A stretch of 64,000 nucleotides of DNA, taken from positions 124,001 through 188,000 of the forward strand of contig JAKUUM010000001.1 in the NCBI GenBank assembly GCA_022447065.1, read 5' to 3'. A program made the position numbers and the translations under genes. The stretch is from SAR86 cluster bacterium. GTDB lineage: Bacteria; Pseudomonadota; Gammaproteobacteria; Magnimaribacterales; Magnimaribacteraceae. Within the stretch, counting starts at the first letter, position 1. The number at the start of each line of letters is the position of its first letter. This document shows, piece by piece, positions 53,133 through 62,676 of the stretch. The notes below the pieces were generated by a model, which was given only the letters and a program-made list of their open reading frames with translations, was not told where the DNA came from and did no database searches.

Positions 53133-55588
53133 TTTTCTAGAATCACCAGGTTGAGAAGCTTTTTTTCTACATAAATTATCTTATTAATTTTTTTACTTTT
53201 GGTATATCTCTTTATATTTTCTTGCTGAAAAGCAAGTTCCTCTATTTCTTCTTGAGTTAAATGAGGATCAATATTAATAGTTGCTCTTCGTTTTCCATTT
53301 ACCTCTACGACCATTTCAATTTTTTGTCTTGCCAATAGCTCTTCATCGGCTTCGGGCCAAGTAGCATCAATAATGGCTTGTTTATCTCCTAGCTGATTCC
53401 AAAGAGAATGAGTTATATGTGGAGCTATGGGTGAGAGTGCAATTAAAATAACGTTTATTGCTTCGTTTACAGAAGATCTTTCCATATCTGAAGCTTGTGA
53501 GGATAAGAATTTCCTAGGGATAGCGTTGGTTAATTCCATGATTGAAGCTACGGCAGAGTTAAAAGCATGTCTTCTCTTGAAGTCATCCTTTACTTTTCTA
53601 AGTGTTTGATGAGTTTTATTTCTTAACTTTGAAACTTTTTCTGAAGAATCCTTGAAATCCTGGTTATTAATTACCCCAGACTGAATATGGTCCTGTACTA
53701 AATTCCATAATCTGTTTAGGTATCTCGAGGCTCCTTGGACTCCTTGATCTGACCATTCAATAGATTGATCTGGGGGAGCTGCAAACATTACAAACAATCT
53801 CACAGTGTCTGCACCATACTTTTGAATCAGCTCATCAGGGCCAACTGCATTCCCTCTTGATTTTGACATTGTTTTTCCATCCCTAAGAACCATGCCCAGG
53901 CAAAGTAGATTTAGGAAGGGTTCAGAGCCCTCAACTAGTCCCAAATCTCTGAGGCACCTGTAAAAGAATCTGGAATATAGTAGATGCAGAACCGCATGTT
54001 CTATACCACCAACATACTGATCGACTGGAAGCCAATATTTAGCTCTTTCATCCAACATTCCCTGCTTATTGTCAAAACAAGCAAATCTAGCGTAGTACCA
54101 AGATGATTCAAAAAAAGTGTCGAAAGTATCAGTCTCTCTAATGTAGTCCTCTTCACCGTAAGAGACATTAGTAAATTCTTTCATTTCTGAGAGAGGGGAT
54201 TTAACTCCAGAAAACTTAACTTCGGTAGGAAGCAATACGGGAAGATCTCTTGCTCCTTCTATCTCGCCCTTTGAGTTTTTAACTATTGGGATGGGAGCCC
54301 CCCAATATCTCTGCCTAGAAACTACCCAGTCTCGTAATCTATAATTTATTTGTCGTTCACCACATTTTAACTTATTTGACTTTTTTTCAATTTCCTTAAA
54401 AGCAGTTTCAAAATCTAAACCATCAAATTCTCCTGAATTGATTAATATATTCTTTTCAACAATAGCCTCTTTTTTCACTTGATCGTTTGTTGATCCTTTA
54501 ATTACTTGCTTAATTTCTAGGTTATATTTTTTTGCAAATTCATAATCTCTCTGATCATGAGCCGGAACGCCCATTAGAGCTCCTGAGCCATAGCCTGAGA
54601 GTACAAAATTAGCTATCCAAATAGGAATTTTATCTTTCGAAAAAGGGTGTGTAGCTGAAAGTCCAGTATCAATGCCTAACTTTTCTTGCTTAGCTAAATC
54701 TGCTTCTGATAATTTTGATTGATTTAAATTACTCGTGAACTTCTTAATTTCCTTATTTTCTTTTTCCAATTTTGAAACTAAAGGGTGGTCAGTTGCTATT
54801 GCTAGAAAAGTGACTCCCATAACTGTATCAGGTCGGGTAGTAAAAACAGAGATAGGCTCAATTTCATTTTCAAGGTTAAAAGTAAATTGCATTCCTTCCG
54901 ATTTTCCTATCCAGTTTTTTTGCATGGTTTTAACCTGCTCTGGCCAGCCAATTAAACTATCCGTATCTTCTAATAGCTCTTCAGCAAAATTAGTTATTTT
55001 TAAAAACCACTGTTTTAATTTTTTTCTTTCTATTGAAGCTCCTGAGCGCCAGCCCTTTCCATCTACGACTTGCTCATTGGCCAACACAGTCTCTTCTATC
55101 GGGTCCCAATTAACCTCAGCTTCATCTTGATAAGCCAATCCTTTATCGAGTATTTCTAAGAAAAACCATTGTTCCCATTTATAGTATTCAGGATCGCTGG
55201 TTGAAAATTCTCTTTTCCAATCATAAGCAAATCCCATTCTCTTAAGTTGAGATCGCATATTTTCTATATTTTCTCTAGTCCAACTCGAAGGCTGAACTTT
55301 ATTTTCTATTGCTGCATTTTCCGCTGGCAAACCAAAAGCATCCCATCCCATAGGCTGCAAGACGTTCTTTCCGAGCAATCTTTGAAATCTACTAATCACA
55401 TCTCCGATTGTGTAGTTCCTTACATGACCCATATGAAGGGATCCGCTTGGATATGGAAACATACTTAGACAGTAGAACTTTTCTTTTGAAGGTTCTTCTG
55501 AAACAGAGAAAGTGTTATTTCTCTCCCAAAATTCTTGAGCCTCTTTTTCTACTGATTCTGGAGAGTAATCTATTTTTGCCTTTGGCAT
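53129..55588 (-). CDS. leuS: leucyl-tRNA synthetase
   Basis: About 819 residues from ATG 55588 (a GTG three codons upstream would overlap accC by 8 bp). It charges tRNA-Leu. Class I motifs are HIGH in FPYPSGSLHMGHVRNY and KMSKS in DGKTMSKSRGNAVGP; the editing domain with TTRPDTVMGVTFLAIATDHP is intact. It is slightly shorter than E. coli LeuS (860). It heads leuS-lptE-holA and starts 1 bp after the accC stop, so it may belong to the same transcript as aroQ-accB-accC. Confidence 0.97.
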   Translation of the reverse strand: MPKAKIDYSPESVEKEAQEFWERNNTFSVSEEPSKEKFYCLSMFPYPSGSLHMGHVRNYTIGDVISRFQRLLGKNVLQPMGWDAFGLPAENAAIENKVQPSSWTRENIENMRSQLKRMGFAYDWKREFSTSDPEYYKWEQWFFLEILDKGLAYQDEAEVNWDPIEETVLANEQVVDGKGWRSGASIERKKLKQWFLKITNFAEELLEDTDSLIGWPEQVKTMQKNWIGKSEGMQFTFNLENEIEPISVFTTRPDTVMGVTFLAIATDHPLVSKLEKENKEIKKFTSNLNQSKLSEADLAKQEKLGIDTGLSATHPFSKDKIPIWIANFVLSGYGSGALMGVPAHDQRDYEFAKKYNLEIKQVIKGSTNDQVKKEAIVEKNILINSGEFDGLDFETAFKEIEKKSNKLKCGERQINYRLRDWVVSRQRYWGAPIPIVKNSKGEIEGARDLPVLLPTEVKFSGVKSPLSEMKEFTNVSYGEEDYIRETDTFDTFFESSWYYARFACFDNKQGMLDERAKYWLPVDQYVGGIEHAVLHLLYSRFFYRCLRDLGLVEGSEPFLNLLCLGMVLRDGKTMSKSRGNAVGPDELIQKYGADTVRLFVMFAAPPDQSIEWSDQGVQGASRYLNRLWNLVQDHIQSGVINNQDFKDSSEKVSKLRNKTHQTLRKVKDDFKRRHAFNSAVASIMELTNAIPRKFLSSQASDMERSSVNEAINVILIALSPIAPHITHSLWNQLGDKQAIIDATWPEADEELLARQKIEMVVEVNGKRRATINIDPHLTQEEIEELAFQQENIKRYTKSKKINKIIYVEKKLLNLVILEK

Positions 55589-55589
55589 T

Positions 55590-56927
55590 CTAATCACTAG
55601 TTTTAAATTTAGTTTCTAGATAATTAATATCAACATTTCCCTTTATAAAATTTTCATCCGACAGAAGATCTATATGCATCTCAAGATTGGTGTCTATTCC
55701 AGAAATGATCATTTCCTCAAGGGCTCTAATTAGTCTTACCCTAGCGTCTTCTCTATCATTGGCGCTAACAATTAGTTTAGCTATAAGAGAATCATAATTA
55801 GGGGGGACGACATATCCGGTGTAAAGATGAGAATCTATTCTTACCCCAATACCCCCTGGGGCATGATAATCTAATATTTTTCCTGGAGAGGGGATAAAAG
55901 TTTGCGGGTGTTCTGCGTTTATTCTGCATTCAATGGCATGCCCGGTTAATTTTATATCTTCCTGTCGAATTCTAAGCTCTTCGCCTCTAGCTATTCTTAG
56001 TTGCAGTTTAACTAGATCAAACCCCGTTATACTTTCAGTAACAGGATGTTCTACCTGTATTCTTGTGTTCATTTCAATAAAGTAAAACTGATTATTTTCA
56101 TATAGAAACTCAAATGTACCTGCACTTACATAATTCATTTCTTTGCAAGCTTTTATACATTTATTGAAAATATCTTCTTTTATTTCTGTTGGAATTCCTT
56201 GTGCAGGAGCTTCTTCAATGACTTTCTGATGTCTACGTTGTAGAGAACAATCCCTTTCTCCAAAATGAATTACATTTCCAAACCTATCAGCTAATACTTG
56301 GACTTCAATATGCCTGGGTGAAGCTAAGAATTTCTCCATATAGATCGTTGAGTCGCCAAATGCAAATTTGGATTCAGCTTTAGTAATATCTATGTTTTCC
56401 TTTAACTTAGATTCTGATTCAACGACCCTCATTCCTCTGCCCCCACCACCCGCAGCAGCTTTTATGATAATTGGATATCCAAGCCTTTTTGCTTCATCTT
56501 TATAGTTTGACCCTATTGGAGTTTCAGGCCCCGGGACTACAGGAAGGCCAATCTTTACTGCTAACTTTTTAGCAGATATTTTATTTCCCATGGTTCTGAT
56601 AATTTCTGAAGGTGGTCCAGCAAACTGAAATCCACTTTTTTCTACTTTCTCAGCAAAGTCAGCATTTTCAGCAAGAAACCCATAACCAGGGTGAACTCCG
56701 TCGGCTCCACTTAATTCCATAGCGCTTATTATGGCGGGTATATTTAAATAACTACCTGCCGAATCAGCTGGTCCAATACAAATGGATTCTTCTGCCATCT
56801 TTACATGCATTAGATCTCTATCAGCTTCAGAGTAAACTGCTACAGTAGGTAAATTTAGCTCTTTGCAAGCCCTGTGAATGCGAAGTGCAATTTCGCCTCT
56901 ATTGGCAATGAGTAATTTTGTCAACAT
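55590..56927 (-). CDS. accC: acetyl-CoA carboxylase biotin carboxylase subunit
   Basis: 445 residues (E. coli 449). It carboxylates the biotin of AccB with ATP and bicarbonate, the first step of fatty-acid synthesis. The preATP-grasp [16 protein letters not shown], glycine-rich [13 protein letters not shown] and the ATP-grasp/catalytic [14 protein letters not shown] segments are complete. It follows accB by 3 bp. Confidence 0.97.
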   Translation of the reverse strand: MLTKLLIANRGEIALRIHRACKELNLPTVAVYSEADRDLMHVKMAEESICIGPADSAGSYLNIPAIISAMELSGADGVHPGYGFLAENADFAEKVEKSGFQFAGPPSEIIRTMGNKISAKKLAVKIGLPVVPGPETPIGSNYKDEAKRLGYPIIIKAAAGGGGRGMRVVESESKLKENIDITKAESKFAFGDSTIYMEKFLASPRHIEVQVLADRFGNVIHFGERDCSLQRRHQKVIEEAPAQGIPTEIKEDIFNKCIKACKEMNYVSAGTFEFLYENNQFYFIEMNTRIQVEHPVTESITGFDLVKLQLRIARGEELRIRQEDIKLTGHAIECRINAEHPQTFIPSPGKILDYHAPGGIGVRIDSHLYTGYVVPPNYDSLIAKLIVSANDREDARVRLIRALEEMIISGIDTNLEMHIDLLSDENFIKGNVDINYLETKFKTSD

Positions 56928-56930
56928 TAA

Positions 56931-57380
56931 TTAAGCTATAAGAAATAGAGTTTGTCCAAATTCTACGGGTTCAGAATTTTCCACTAGAACAGAAGTTACC
57001 GTACCCGAAAAGTCTGACTTTATTTCATTCATCATCTTCATGGCTTCTACTATGCAAACTATGTCACCTTCCTGTATGACATCTCCAACTGAAATAAATG
57101 GCTTAGTACCGGGAGAAGGAGCGGCATAAAAAGTTCCTACCATAGGTGAGGTGATTGCTTCACCTTGAGCAATATCTGTCTTTGAAGTAGGTGGTTTTGA
57201 AGACTGAATTACAGTTTCTTGTAGCTTTGAGCTTTCAGAAGATTCAGCGATTCCAGAAATGACTGTCTGTGATTGCTTCTTCACTAATTTAACAGAATCT
57301 TTTCCTTCTTGAATTTCAATTTCTTCCAAATCAGACTCTTCAAGCATCTGAATGAGTTTCTTTACTTTCCTGATATCCAT
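56931..57380 (-). CDS. accB: biotin carboxyl carrier protein of acetyl-CoA carboxylase
   Basis: 149 residues. An N-terminal region (VKKLIQMLEESDLEEIEIQEG) and a Ser/Thr-rich linker precede the biotinyl domain, with the biotin-accepting Lys in IVEAMKMMNEI and SPMVGTFYAAPSPGTKPFV-type protruding loop. GAGGGA is well placed before the ATG. It lies between aroQ and accC, the Pseudomonas-type order. Confidence 0.96.
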   Translation of the reverse strand: MDIRKVKKLIQMLEESDLEEIEIQEGKDSVKLVKKQSQTVISGIAESSESSKLQETVIQSSKPPTSKTDIAQGEAITSPMVGTFYAAPSPGTKPFISVGDVIQEGDIVCIVEAMKMMNEIKSDFSGTVTSVLVENSEPVEFGQTLFLIA

Positions 57381-57391
57381 TTTTTCCCTCT

Positions 57392-57832
57392 TTAGTTTCC
57401 AAATCTATCCATTGCCACTCTTAATGCCAGCTCATAACCTTCAACACCTAATCCTGAAATAACCCCAATTGCTATTTCTGAAAGGAAAGATTTTCGCCTG
57501 AAATCTTCTCTGCTATATATGTTTGAAATGTGTATTTCTATAAATGGGATATCTGTACCAGTCAAAGCATCTCTAAGGGCGATACTGCTATGAGTAAAAG
57601 CACCTGGATTAAAAACAATACATTTAACGCCCTCTTCAATTGATTTATGAATTTCATCTACAAGTTCGTGTTCTGCGTTACTCTGGAAAGATAATAAGTC
57701 ATGCCCAGCATCACTAGAAAGTTTTGATAATTTTTCAACAACTTCATCTAAAGTCGTCTCTCCATAAACGTCTGGTTCTCTTGAACCAAGAAGATTTAAA
57801 TTAGGTCCGTTTAAAAGTAAAAAAGTGGCCAT
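57392..57832 (-). CDS. aroQ: 3-dehydroquinate dehydratase, type II
   Basis: 146 residues, normal for the dodecameric type II enzyme of the shikimate pathway. Motifs are LLLNGPNLNLLGSREPDVYG with the active-site Tyr, FQSNAEHELVDEIH, FNPGAFTHSSIALRDAL and FIEIHISNIYSREDFRRKS. It is 11 bp upstream of accB. In Pseudomonas a full dsbD gene precedes aroQ; here only a DsbD-alpha domain gene does. Confidence 0.96.
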   Translation of the reverse strand: MATFLLLNGPNLNLLGSREPDVYGETTLDEVVEKLSKLSSDAGHDLLSFQSNAEHELVDEIHKSIEEGVKCIVFNPGAFTHSSIALRDALTGTDIPFIEIHISNIYSREDFRRKSFLSEIAIGVISGLGVEGYELALRVAMDRFGN

Positions 57833-57916
57833 GTTATTAAAAGATGATTTTATAAGAATTTAGCCGAAATTAAGAGAAAATAATGTAAATAATATTCTTA
57901 GAGTGAAAATTATTAA

Positions 57917-58408
57917 CTAATTGATCAATATAGTTTGGTCATCATTTACTAATATATATTTTTTTATTGGTGTATAACAATACCCTTCTTGGTTACAACC
58001 CTGATAGGTGATAATAATTTCTTTTGAAGATAAAGTATCAATCCTGAAGAAAGTTTCTACTTTATCAAAGAAGACCTCAACTTTACCGAAATACTCATCT
58101 TCTATAAGCTTACCTCTTGGAAAAGGAGGGTATAAATAGTCGTTTGAATTATTTACTTCGAATGAAAATTTATCCAAGTAAAGATAACATTTTTTTTCAA
58201 TATCCCATCTAAAAAAAATTTCCCCCCCTCTTAGATCAACCTTTAATTTAAATACCTGATCCGCTGGGAGAATTTTATTCTCTAGAAACAATAATTTTTC
58301 TAGTTCTTTATTTGAGCTCTCTTTAGCTGATATAGTCGATGTAAACCACAGACCAAGCAAAATTAAGAATAGATAATGAATATGAAACTTAGAATTAGAA
58401 AAAATCAT
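57917..58408 (-). CDS. stand-alone DsbD N-terminal (alpha) domain protein, periplasmic
   Basis: 163 residues. An N-terminal signal (about residues 10-28) is followed by one immunoglobulin-like DsbD-alpha domain: LPADQVFKLKV, CYLYLDKFSFEV, EDEYFGKVEVF and ITYQGCNQEGYCYTP. C138-x5-C144 match the redox pair of DsbD-alpha (C103/C109 in E. coli mature numbering); C74 is extra. The membrane beta domain and thioredoxin-like gamma domain of DsbD are absent: translation stops shortly after the alpha domain, and the 84 bp to aroQ holds no remnant of them. Position before aroQ-accB-accC matches full dsbD in Pseudomonas. It overlaps the PCuAC gene head-to-head by 33 bp. Confidence 0.82.
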   Translation of the reverse strand: MIFSNSKFHIHYLFLILLGLWFTSTISAKESSNKELEKLLFLENKILPADQVFKLKVDLRGGEIFFRWDIEKKCYLYLDKFSFEVNNSNDYLYPPFPRGKLIEDEYFGKVEVFFDKVETFFRIDTLSSKEIIITYQGCNQEGYCYTPIKKYILVNDDQTILIN

Positions 58409-58831
58409 TTTTTATTTTTTATTATCTCATCTTTTTTTATTTACTCTTGCTCAAGTTCTAAGAATAATTCAGATCTTTTAATAATTGATGCACATGCTGA
58501 TACACTTTTACTTGAAGGGAGCACGATAGTTGCGTATGTGGTTCTTAAAAATTTAACTAATGAGGCATTAGTAATTAATAAGATTTCTTGTGACGGGTTT
58601 TTAAATGCTTTTTTTCATGAAACGAAGATAGATGACTTGTCTGGGATGACGGTAATGAGTAAGTTAGAAAGTTTAACCCTTAATCCAAAGTCTAAATTAG
58701 AATTTAAACCAGGAGGCAAACACATAATGATTATGGGTCCAGGTTCGTCTAACGATCTGCTAAAAGAAATAAAATGTGATCTGGAAACTGACAATGGGGT
58801 AAGTTATCCAATTTCTTTTCCTATTAGGTGA
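58376..58831 (+). CDS. PCu(A)C-type periplasmic copper chaperone lipoprotein
   Basis: 151 residues with a lipoprotein signal (C25 in FFIYSCSSSK). The copper site follows the family pattern: H81 in FFHETKID, M94, then exactly 21 residues to H116-x-M118 in GGKHIMIMG, after the KLEFKPGG strand. PCuAC proteins load Cu(I) into the CuA centre of cytochrome oxidase, often with Sco. Neither oxidase nor Sco is encoded here. The 5' end overlaps the divergent DsbD-alpha gene, a thiol-redox protein that could keep copper ligands reduced (inference). yejF follows after 9 bp. Confidence 0.82.
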   Translation: MNMKLRIRKNHFLFFIISSFFIYSCSSSKNNSDLLIIDAHADTLLLEGSTIVAYVVLKNLTNEALVINKISCDGFLNAFFHETKIDDLSGMTVMSKLESLTLNPKSKLEFKPGGKHIMIMGPGSSNDLLKEIKCDLETDNGVSYPISFPIR

Positions 58832-58840
58832 TTCATTCAA

Positions 58841-60442
58841 ATGAGTAATGAAGTGAAAACTGTATTAGATGTAAAAGGCTTGACTGTAGAGTTCAGAACC
58901 AAGGACTTTTTGGTTTCTGCGGTCAATTCTATTTCATTTTCTATAGACGAAGGAAAAACCCTTGCATTGGTAGGTGAATCGGGATCTGGTAAAACTGTTA
59001 CCGCTCTTTCTATACTCAAATTACTCCCTTATCAGATTGCCTCGCACTCTCAAGGTTCTTCCATCAAAGTAAATGGTAGAGAAATAATGGAAATGAATCC
59101 TAGTGAGATTAGAAGCGTTAGAGGAGATTTAGTTTCGATGATATTTCAGGAACCAATGACTTCTCTAAACCCATATCAAACAGTTGGTACTCAAATAGAA
59201 GAGATGCTTCTTATTCACAAAGGCATGAACAAGAAGCAAGCTAAACAAAGAGTTTTAACTTTATTGGAAAAGGTAAAGATTCCAGAACCAGAGTTAAAAG
59301 CAAACTCTTATCCTCATCAACTTTCTGGGGGACAAAGGCAGAGAATTATGATTGCAATGGCACTTTCAAATGACCCTGATCTTCTTATTGCTGATGAACC
59401 TACTACAGCCTTAGATGTGACCGTTGAGAAATCTTTGTTAGAACTTCTTAAAGACTTACAGCTACAAACGGGTATGTCCATTCTCTTTATTACACACGAT
59501 CTTAATATAGTTAAGAAGTTTGCAGATGAAGTGTGTGTTATGAAAGATGGAGAAATAGTTGAAAAAGGTGAGGTTAAAGAGGTTTTCTCCAATCCAAAAC
59601 ATGAATACACAAAAAAACTTTTAAATTCTATATTAGTCCCCAAACGTAACATAAGCAGGGAAGGGGAACGCATTCTTTTTTCTAAGGACTTAACTGTGAA
59701 GTATTTAACAAAAAGAAGTTTTATTAAAAAGAACACTAAATATTTAAAAGCAGTTAACAATGTATCTATTGAAGTTTATGAGGGAAGAACTACTGGATTA
59801 GTTGGAGAATCTGGCTCGGGTAAATCTTCCTTAGCAAGAGCTTTATTAGGTCTAGAGCAATCTAGAGGTTTAATTAAATTCAAAGGAAAAGAAATTGCTA
59901 GTTTAGATTCATATTCAAGAAGAGCTATGAAAAAAGATTTTCAAATTGTTTTCCAAGATCCTTTTGGATCACTTTCCCCTCGACAAATTGTTGGCGAAAT
60001 TATAGGGGAAGGGTTAAGAGTTCATGAATTTCACCTTGATAAATCTCAAAGAGAGTCACTCATTGCTGATGCACTTTCAGAAGTTGAATTAGATTTTTCT
60101 TTTTTTCATCGTTTTCCTCATGAATTATCAGGAGGTCAAAGGCAAAGAGTAGCTATAGCAAGAGCGATTATTTTAAAACCTAAGTTAATTTTATTAGACG
60201 AACCCACTTCAGCCTTAGATGTTTCAATTCAAATACAAGTTATTAACCTTCTTACTGAATTACAAGAAAAACATAACTTGTCATATTTATGTATAAGTCA
60301 TGATCTAAGAGTTGTGAGAGCTCTTTCCGATCTAGTCTATGTTATGAAAGATGGCGAAATTGTTGAAAAAGGAATGGCAGATCAGGTTTTCAATCAACCC
60401 AATAATGAATACACTAAAGAATTAATATCTGCAGCAATTTAG
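58841..60442 (+). CDS. yejF: YejF-type ABC transporter ATPase with two nucleotide-binding domains
   Basis: 533 residues (E. coli YejF 529). Two complete ATPase domains: Walker A GESGSGKT and GESGSGKS, signatures QLSGGQRQRIMIA and ELSGGQRQRVAIA, Walker B LLIADEPTTALD and LILLDEPTSALD. Each has the C-terminal extension of oligopeptide/dipeptide transporters (HEYTKKLLNS; NEYTKELI). It would power uptake of peptides or microcin C-like compounds with YejB/YejE and binding protein YejA; none of these genes is adjacent, so the ATPase gene is separated from its partners. Confidence 0.88.
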   Translation: MSNEVKTVLDVKGLTVEFRTKDFLVSAVNSISFSIDEGKTLALVGESGSGKTVTALSILKLLPYQIASHSQGSSIKVNGREIMEMNPSEIRSVRGDLVSMIFQEPMTSLNPYQTVGTQIEEMLLIHKGMNKKQAKQRVLTLLEKVKIPEPELKANSYPHQLSGGQRQRIMIAMALSNDPDLLIADEPTTALDVTVEKSLLELLKDLQLQTGMSILFITHDLNIVKKFADEVCVMKDGEIVEKGEVKEVFSNPKHEYTKKLLNSILVPKRNISREGERILFSKDLTVKYLTKRSFIKKNTKYLKAVNNVSIEVYEGRTTGLVGESGSGKSSLARALLGLEQSRGLIKFKGKEIASLDSYSRRAMKKDFQIVFQDPFGSLSPRQIVGEIIGEGLRVHEFHLDKSQRESLIADALSEVELDFSFFHRFPHELSGGQRQRVAIARAIILKPKLILLDEPTSALDVSIQIQVINLLTELQEKHNLSYLCISHDLRVVRALSDLVYVMKDGEIVEKGMADQVFNQPNNEYTKELISAAI

Positions 60443-60471
60443 CTAGATATTAGTTTTAACAAACATACGAA

Positions 60472-62136
60472 ATGAATAATAAAAGAAGAAAATACTCTTC
60501 AGAGATAGTTGATGGGGTGGAACAAGCTCCATCAAGAGCTATGTTAAGGGCTGTTGGATTCAAAGAAGAAGATTTTCAAAAGCCCCAAATAGGTATCGCC
60601 TCAACCTGGAGCATGGTTACTCCATGCAATATGCATATTAACCAATTAGCCGATGCAGCGGCAGAAGGAGCAGATATCTCTGGATGTAAGTCAATTATTT
60701 TCAATACCATAAGCGTCTCAGATGGAATATCTATGGGAACAAAGGGGATGAGGTATTCTTTGGTATCTAGGGAAGTTATAGCTGATTCTATAGAAACAGT
60801 GGTAGCAGCACAGGGCTTTGATGGATTGCTAGCCATCGGAGGATGCGATAAGAACATGCCAGGCTGTCTTATGGCCATTGCTAGACTAGACAGACCTTCT
60901 ATTTTTGTTTATGGAGGAAGTATTCAACCCGGAAAGGATCGTACAGATATTATCTCAGTATTTGAAGCTGTAGGGGCACATTCTGAGGGAAAAATTTCAG
61001 ATTTAGAGCTTTTTGAAATTGAATCTAAGGCCATTCCTGGTCCCGGAGCATGTGGGGGAATGTACACAGCTAATACAATGGCTTGTGCTATTGAAGGTTT
61101 GGGTCTTAGCCTTCCAAACAGTTCAGCTAAAGAGGCTGTTTCTAAATCTAAAAGAGAAGACTGCATTGCAGCAGGTAAGACTCTTATCCATCTCATAAAT
61201 AAAGATTTAACTCCAAGAAAGATTTTAACAAAAGAGTCCTTTGAGAATGCAATAACTGTTGTTATAGCCTTAGGCGGTTCAACAAATGCTGTTCTGCATT
61301 TAATAGCTATAGCACATGAAGCTAAAGTAAATCTGAGCTTAGACGACTTTACCAGAATAGGAAATAAGGTTCCTGTATTGGCTGATGTAAAGCCAAGTGG
61401 AAATTATTTAATGTCAGAGTTAATTGAGGTTGGAGGTATCACTCCTTTGATGAAAACCCTACTTAAAGAAGGCTTATTACATGGTGAGGTCAGGACAGTT
61501 ACAGGAAAAACATTAGCTGAGAACCTAGAAGAAGTTAATGAATATGATGAAGATCAAGCCATCATAAGGGAATTTAGTAATCCGATAAAAAAGGACAGTC
61601 ATTTAAGAATTCTTTATGGAAATCTTGCTCCTGAAGGAGCCGTAGCAAAGATAACTGGAAAAGAAGGAACTTCATTTCAAGGAACTGCAAGACCTTTTGA
61701 TTCAGAAGAAGATGCAATGAAGGCAATTATGGGAGGAGCCATTCAAGAAGGAGATGTATTAATTATTAGATACGAAGGGCCTAAGGGCGGACCTGGTATG
61801 AGAGAAATGCTCAGTCCTACTTCCGCTATAACAGGAAAAGGTTTAGGTGATAAAGTTGCTTTTTTAACTGACGGGAGATTTTCGGGAGGGAGTCATGGCT
61901 TTGTGGTTGGTCACATATCCCCTGAAGCTTATTTAGGGGGCCCTCTTGCTTTAGTAGAAGAAGGGGATAAGATCTCTATTGATGCAAATTTAAATGAGAT
62001 AAACTTGGATGTAGATACTAAGACTCTCAAAATACGCAAGAAAAATTGGATTTGCCCTAAAAATAAAAATGAAGGAGTGCTAGGAAAGTATGCAAAGATG
62101 GTTAGTTCAGCCTCCAAGGGTGCAGTTACCAGTTAA
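60472..62136 (+). CDS. ilvD: dihydroxy-acid dehydratase
   Basis: 554 residues, the shorter form of the family (E. coli IlvD 616). It forms 2-keto acids from dihydroxy acids in valine, isoleucine and pantothenate synthesis. Fe-S ligands lie in [10 protein letters not shown] and [14 protein letters not shown], with [30 protein letters not shown] and [15 protein letters not shown] around the active site. The short form resembles the [2Fe-2S] oxygen-tolerant branch found in plants and many aerobes (inference). It follows yejF after 29 bp; no other ilv gene is nearby. Confidence 0.95.
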   Translation: MNNKRRKYSSEIVDGVEQAPSRAMLRAVGFKEEDFQKPQIGIASTWSMVTPCNMHINQLADAAAEGADISGCKSIIFNTISVSDGISMGTKGMRYSLVSREVIADSIETVVAAQGFDGLLAIGGCDKNMPGCLMAIARLDRPSIFVYGGSIQPGKDRTDIISVFEAVGAHSEGKISDLELFEIESKAIPGPGACGGMYTANTMACAIEGLGLSLPNSSAKEAVSKSKREDCIAAGKTLIHLINKDLTPRKILTKESFENAITVVIALGGSTNAVLHLIAIAHEAKVNLSLDDFTRIGNKVPVLADVKPSGNYLMSELIEVGGITPLMKTLLKEGLLHGEVRTVTGKTLAENLEEVNEYDEDQAIIREFSNPIKKDSHLRILYGNLAPEGAVAKITGKEGTSFQGTARPFDSEEDAMKAIMGGAIQEGDVLIIRYEGPKGGPGMREMLSPTSAITGKGLGDKVAFLTDGRFSGGSHGFVVGHISPEAYLGGPLALVEEGDKISIDANLNEINLDVDTKTLKIRKKNWICPKNKNEGVLGKYAKMVSSASKGAVTS

Positions 62137-62155
62137 AATTAATTTAAAGAATTTA

Positions 62156-62183
62156 CTTGAAAAAACTTCTTGACTCCCCATAA
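62156..62183 (+). promoter_or_regulatory. sigma-32 (RpoH) type heat-shock promoter upstream of trxA
   Basis: CTTGAAA (62156-62162), a 13-bp spacer and CCCCATAA (62176-62183) match the consensus CTTGAAA-N(11-16)-CCCCATNT at every specified base except the last. Transcription would start near 62190 and give a leader of about 70 nt before the trxA ATG at 62261. Confidence 0.65.
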
Positions 62184-62260
62184 TGAAGAGAGAATGATTA
62201 TTTCAAGTCTGTTGATATACCCCCTTTGAAAATTTTTATTACCTGTTCCCTGTAAGAAAG

Positions 62261-62581
62261 ATGACAGTTGTCACACTCACTGATGAGAATTTTGATGAGG
62301 AAGTTACTTCTTCAGAAAAACCGGTATTAGTTGATTATTGGGCAACTTGGTGTGGGCCTTGCAAAATGGTAGGTCCTTTAGTAGAAGAAATAGCTTCTGA
62401 ATACTCTGGAAAACTAAAAGTAGGAAAGTTAGATGTGGATAATAATCAGGCTTCTGCATCTCAACAGAATGTGATGAGTATTCCTACACTACTTATTTTT
62501 AAGGAAGGTCAAGTAGTTGCCCAACAAGTTGGTGCTCTAAGCAAGACTCAACTAGCTGAGTTTGTAGAACCTCATATCTAA
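62261..62581 (+). CDS. trxA: thioredoxin
   Basis: 106 residues. It is the general cytoplasmic protein disulfide reductase; the active site is C31-G-P-C34 in WATWCGPCKMVGP, with the cis-Pro in MSIPTLLIF. It precedes rho by 95 bp, the conserved gammaproteobacterial trxA-rho order. A sigma-32-type promoter lies upstream, so heat or misfolding stress may induce it, and it could reduce the Prx5 enzyme at 16848. Confidence 0.96.
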   Translation: MTVVTLTDENFDEEVTSSEKPVLVDYWATWCGPCKMVGPLVEEIASEYSGKLKVGKLDVDNNQASASQQNVMSIPTLLIFKEGQVVAQQVGALSKTQLAEFVEPHI

Positions 62582-62676
62582 ACTTTAAATTACTAGACGT
62601 CTTTAATTAAGGATGGTAGATTGTCGGAGTGTATCTTTTTCTGGTGCACAGAAATCCGCGGATATTTTTTAGCAAG

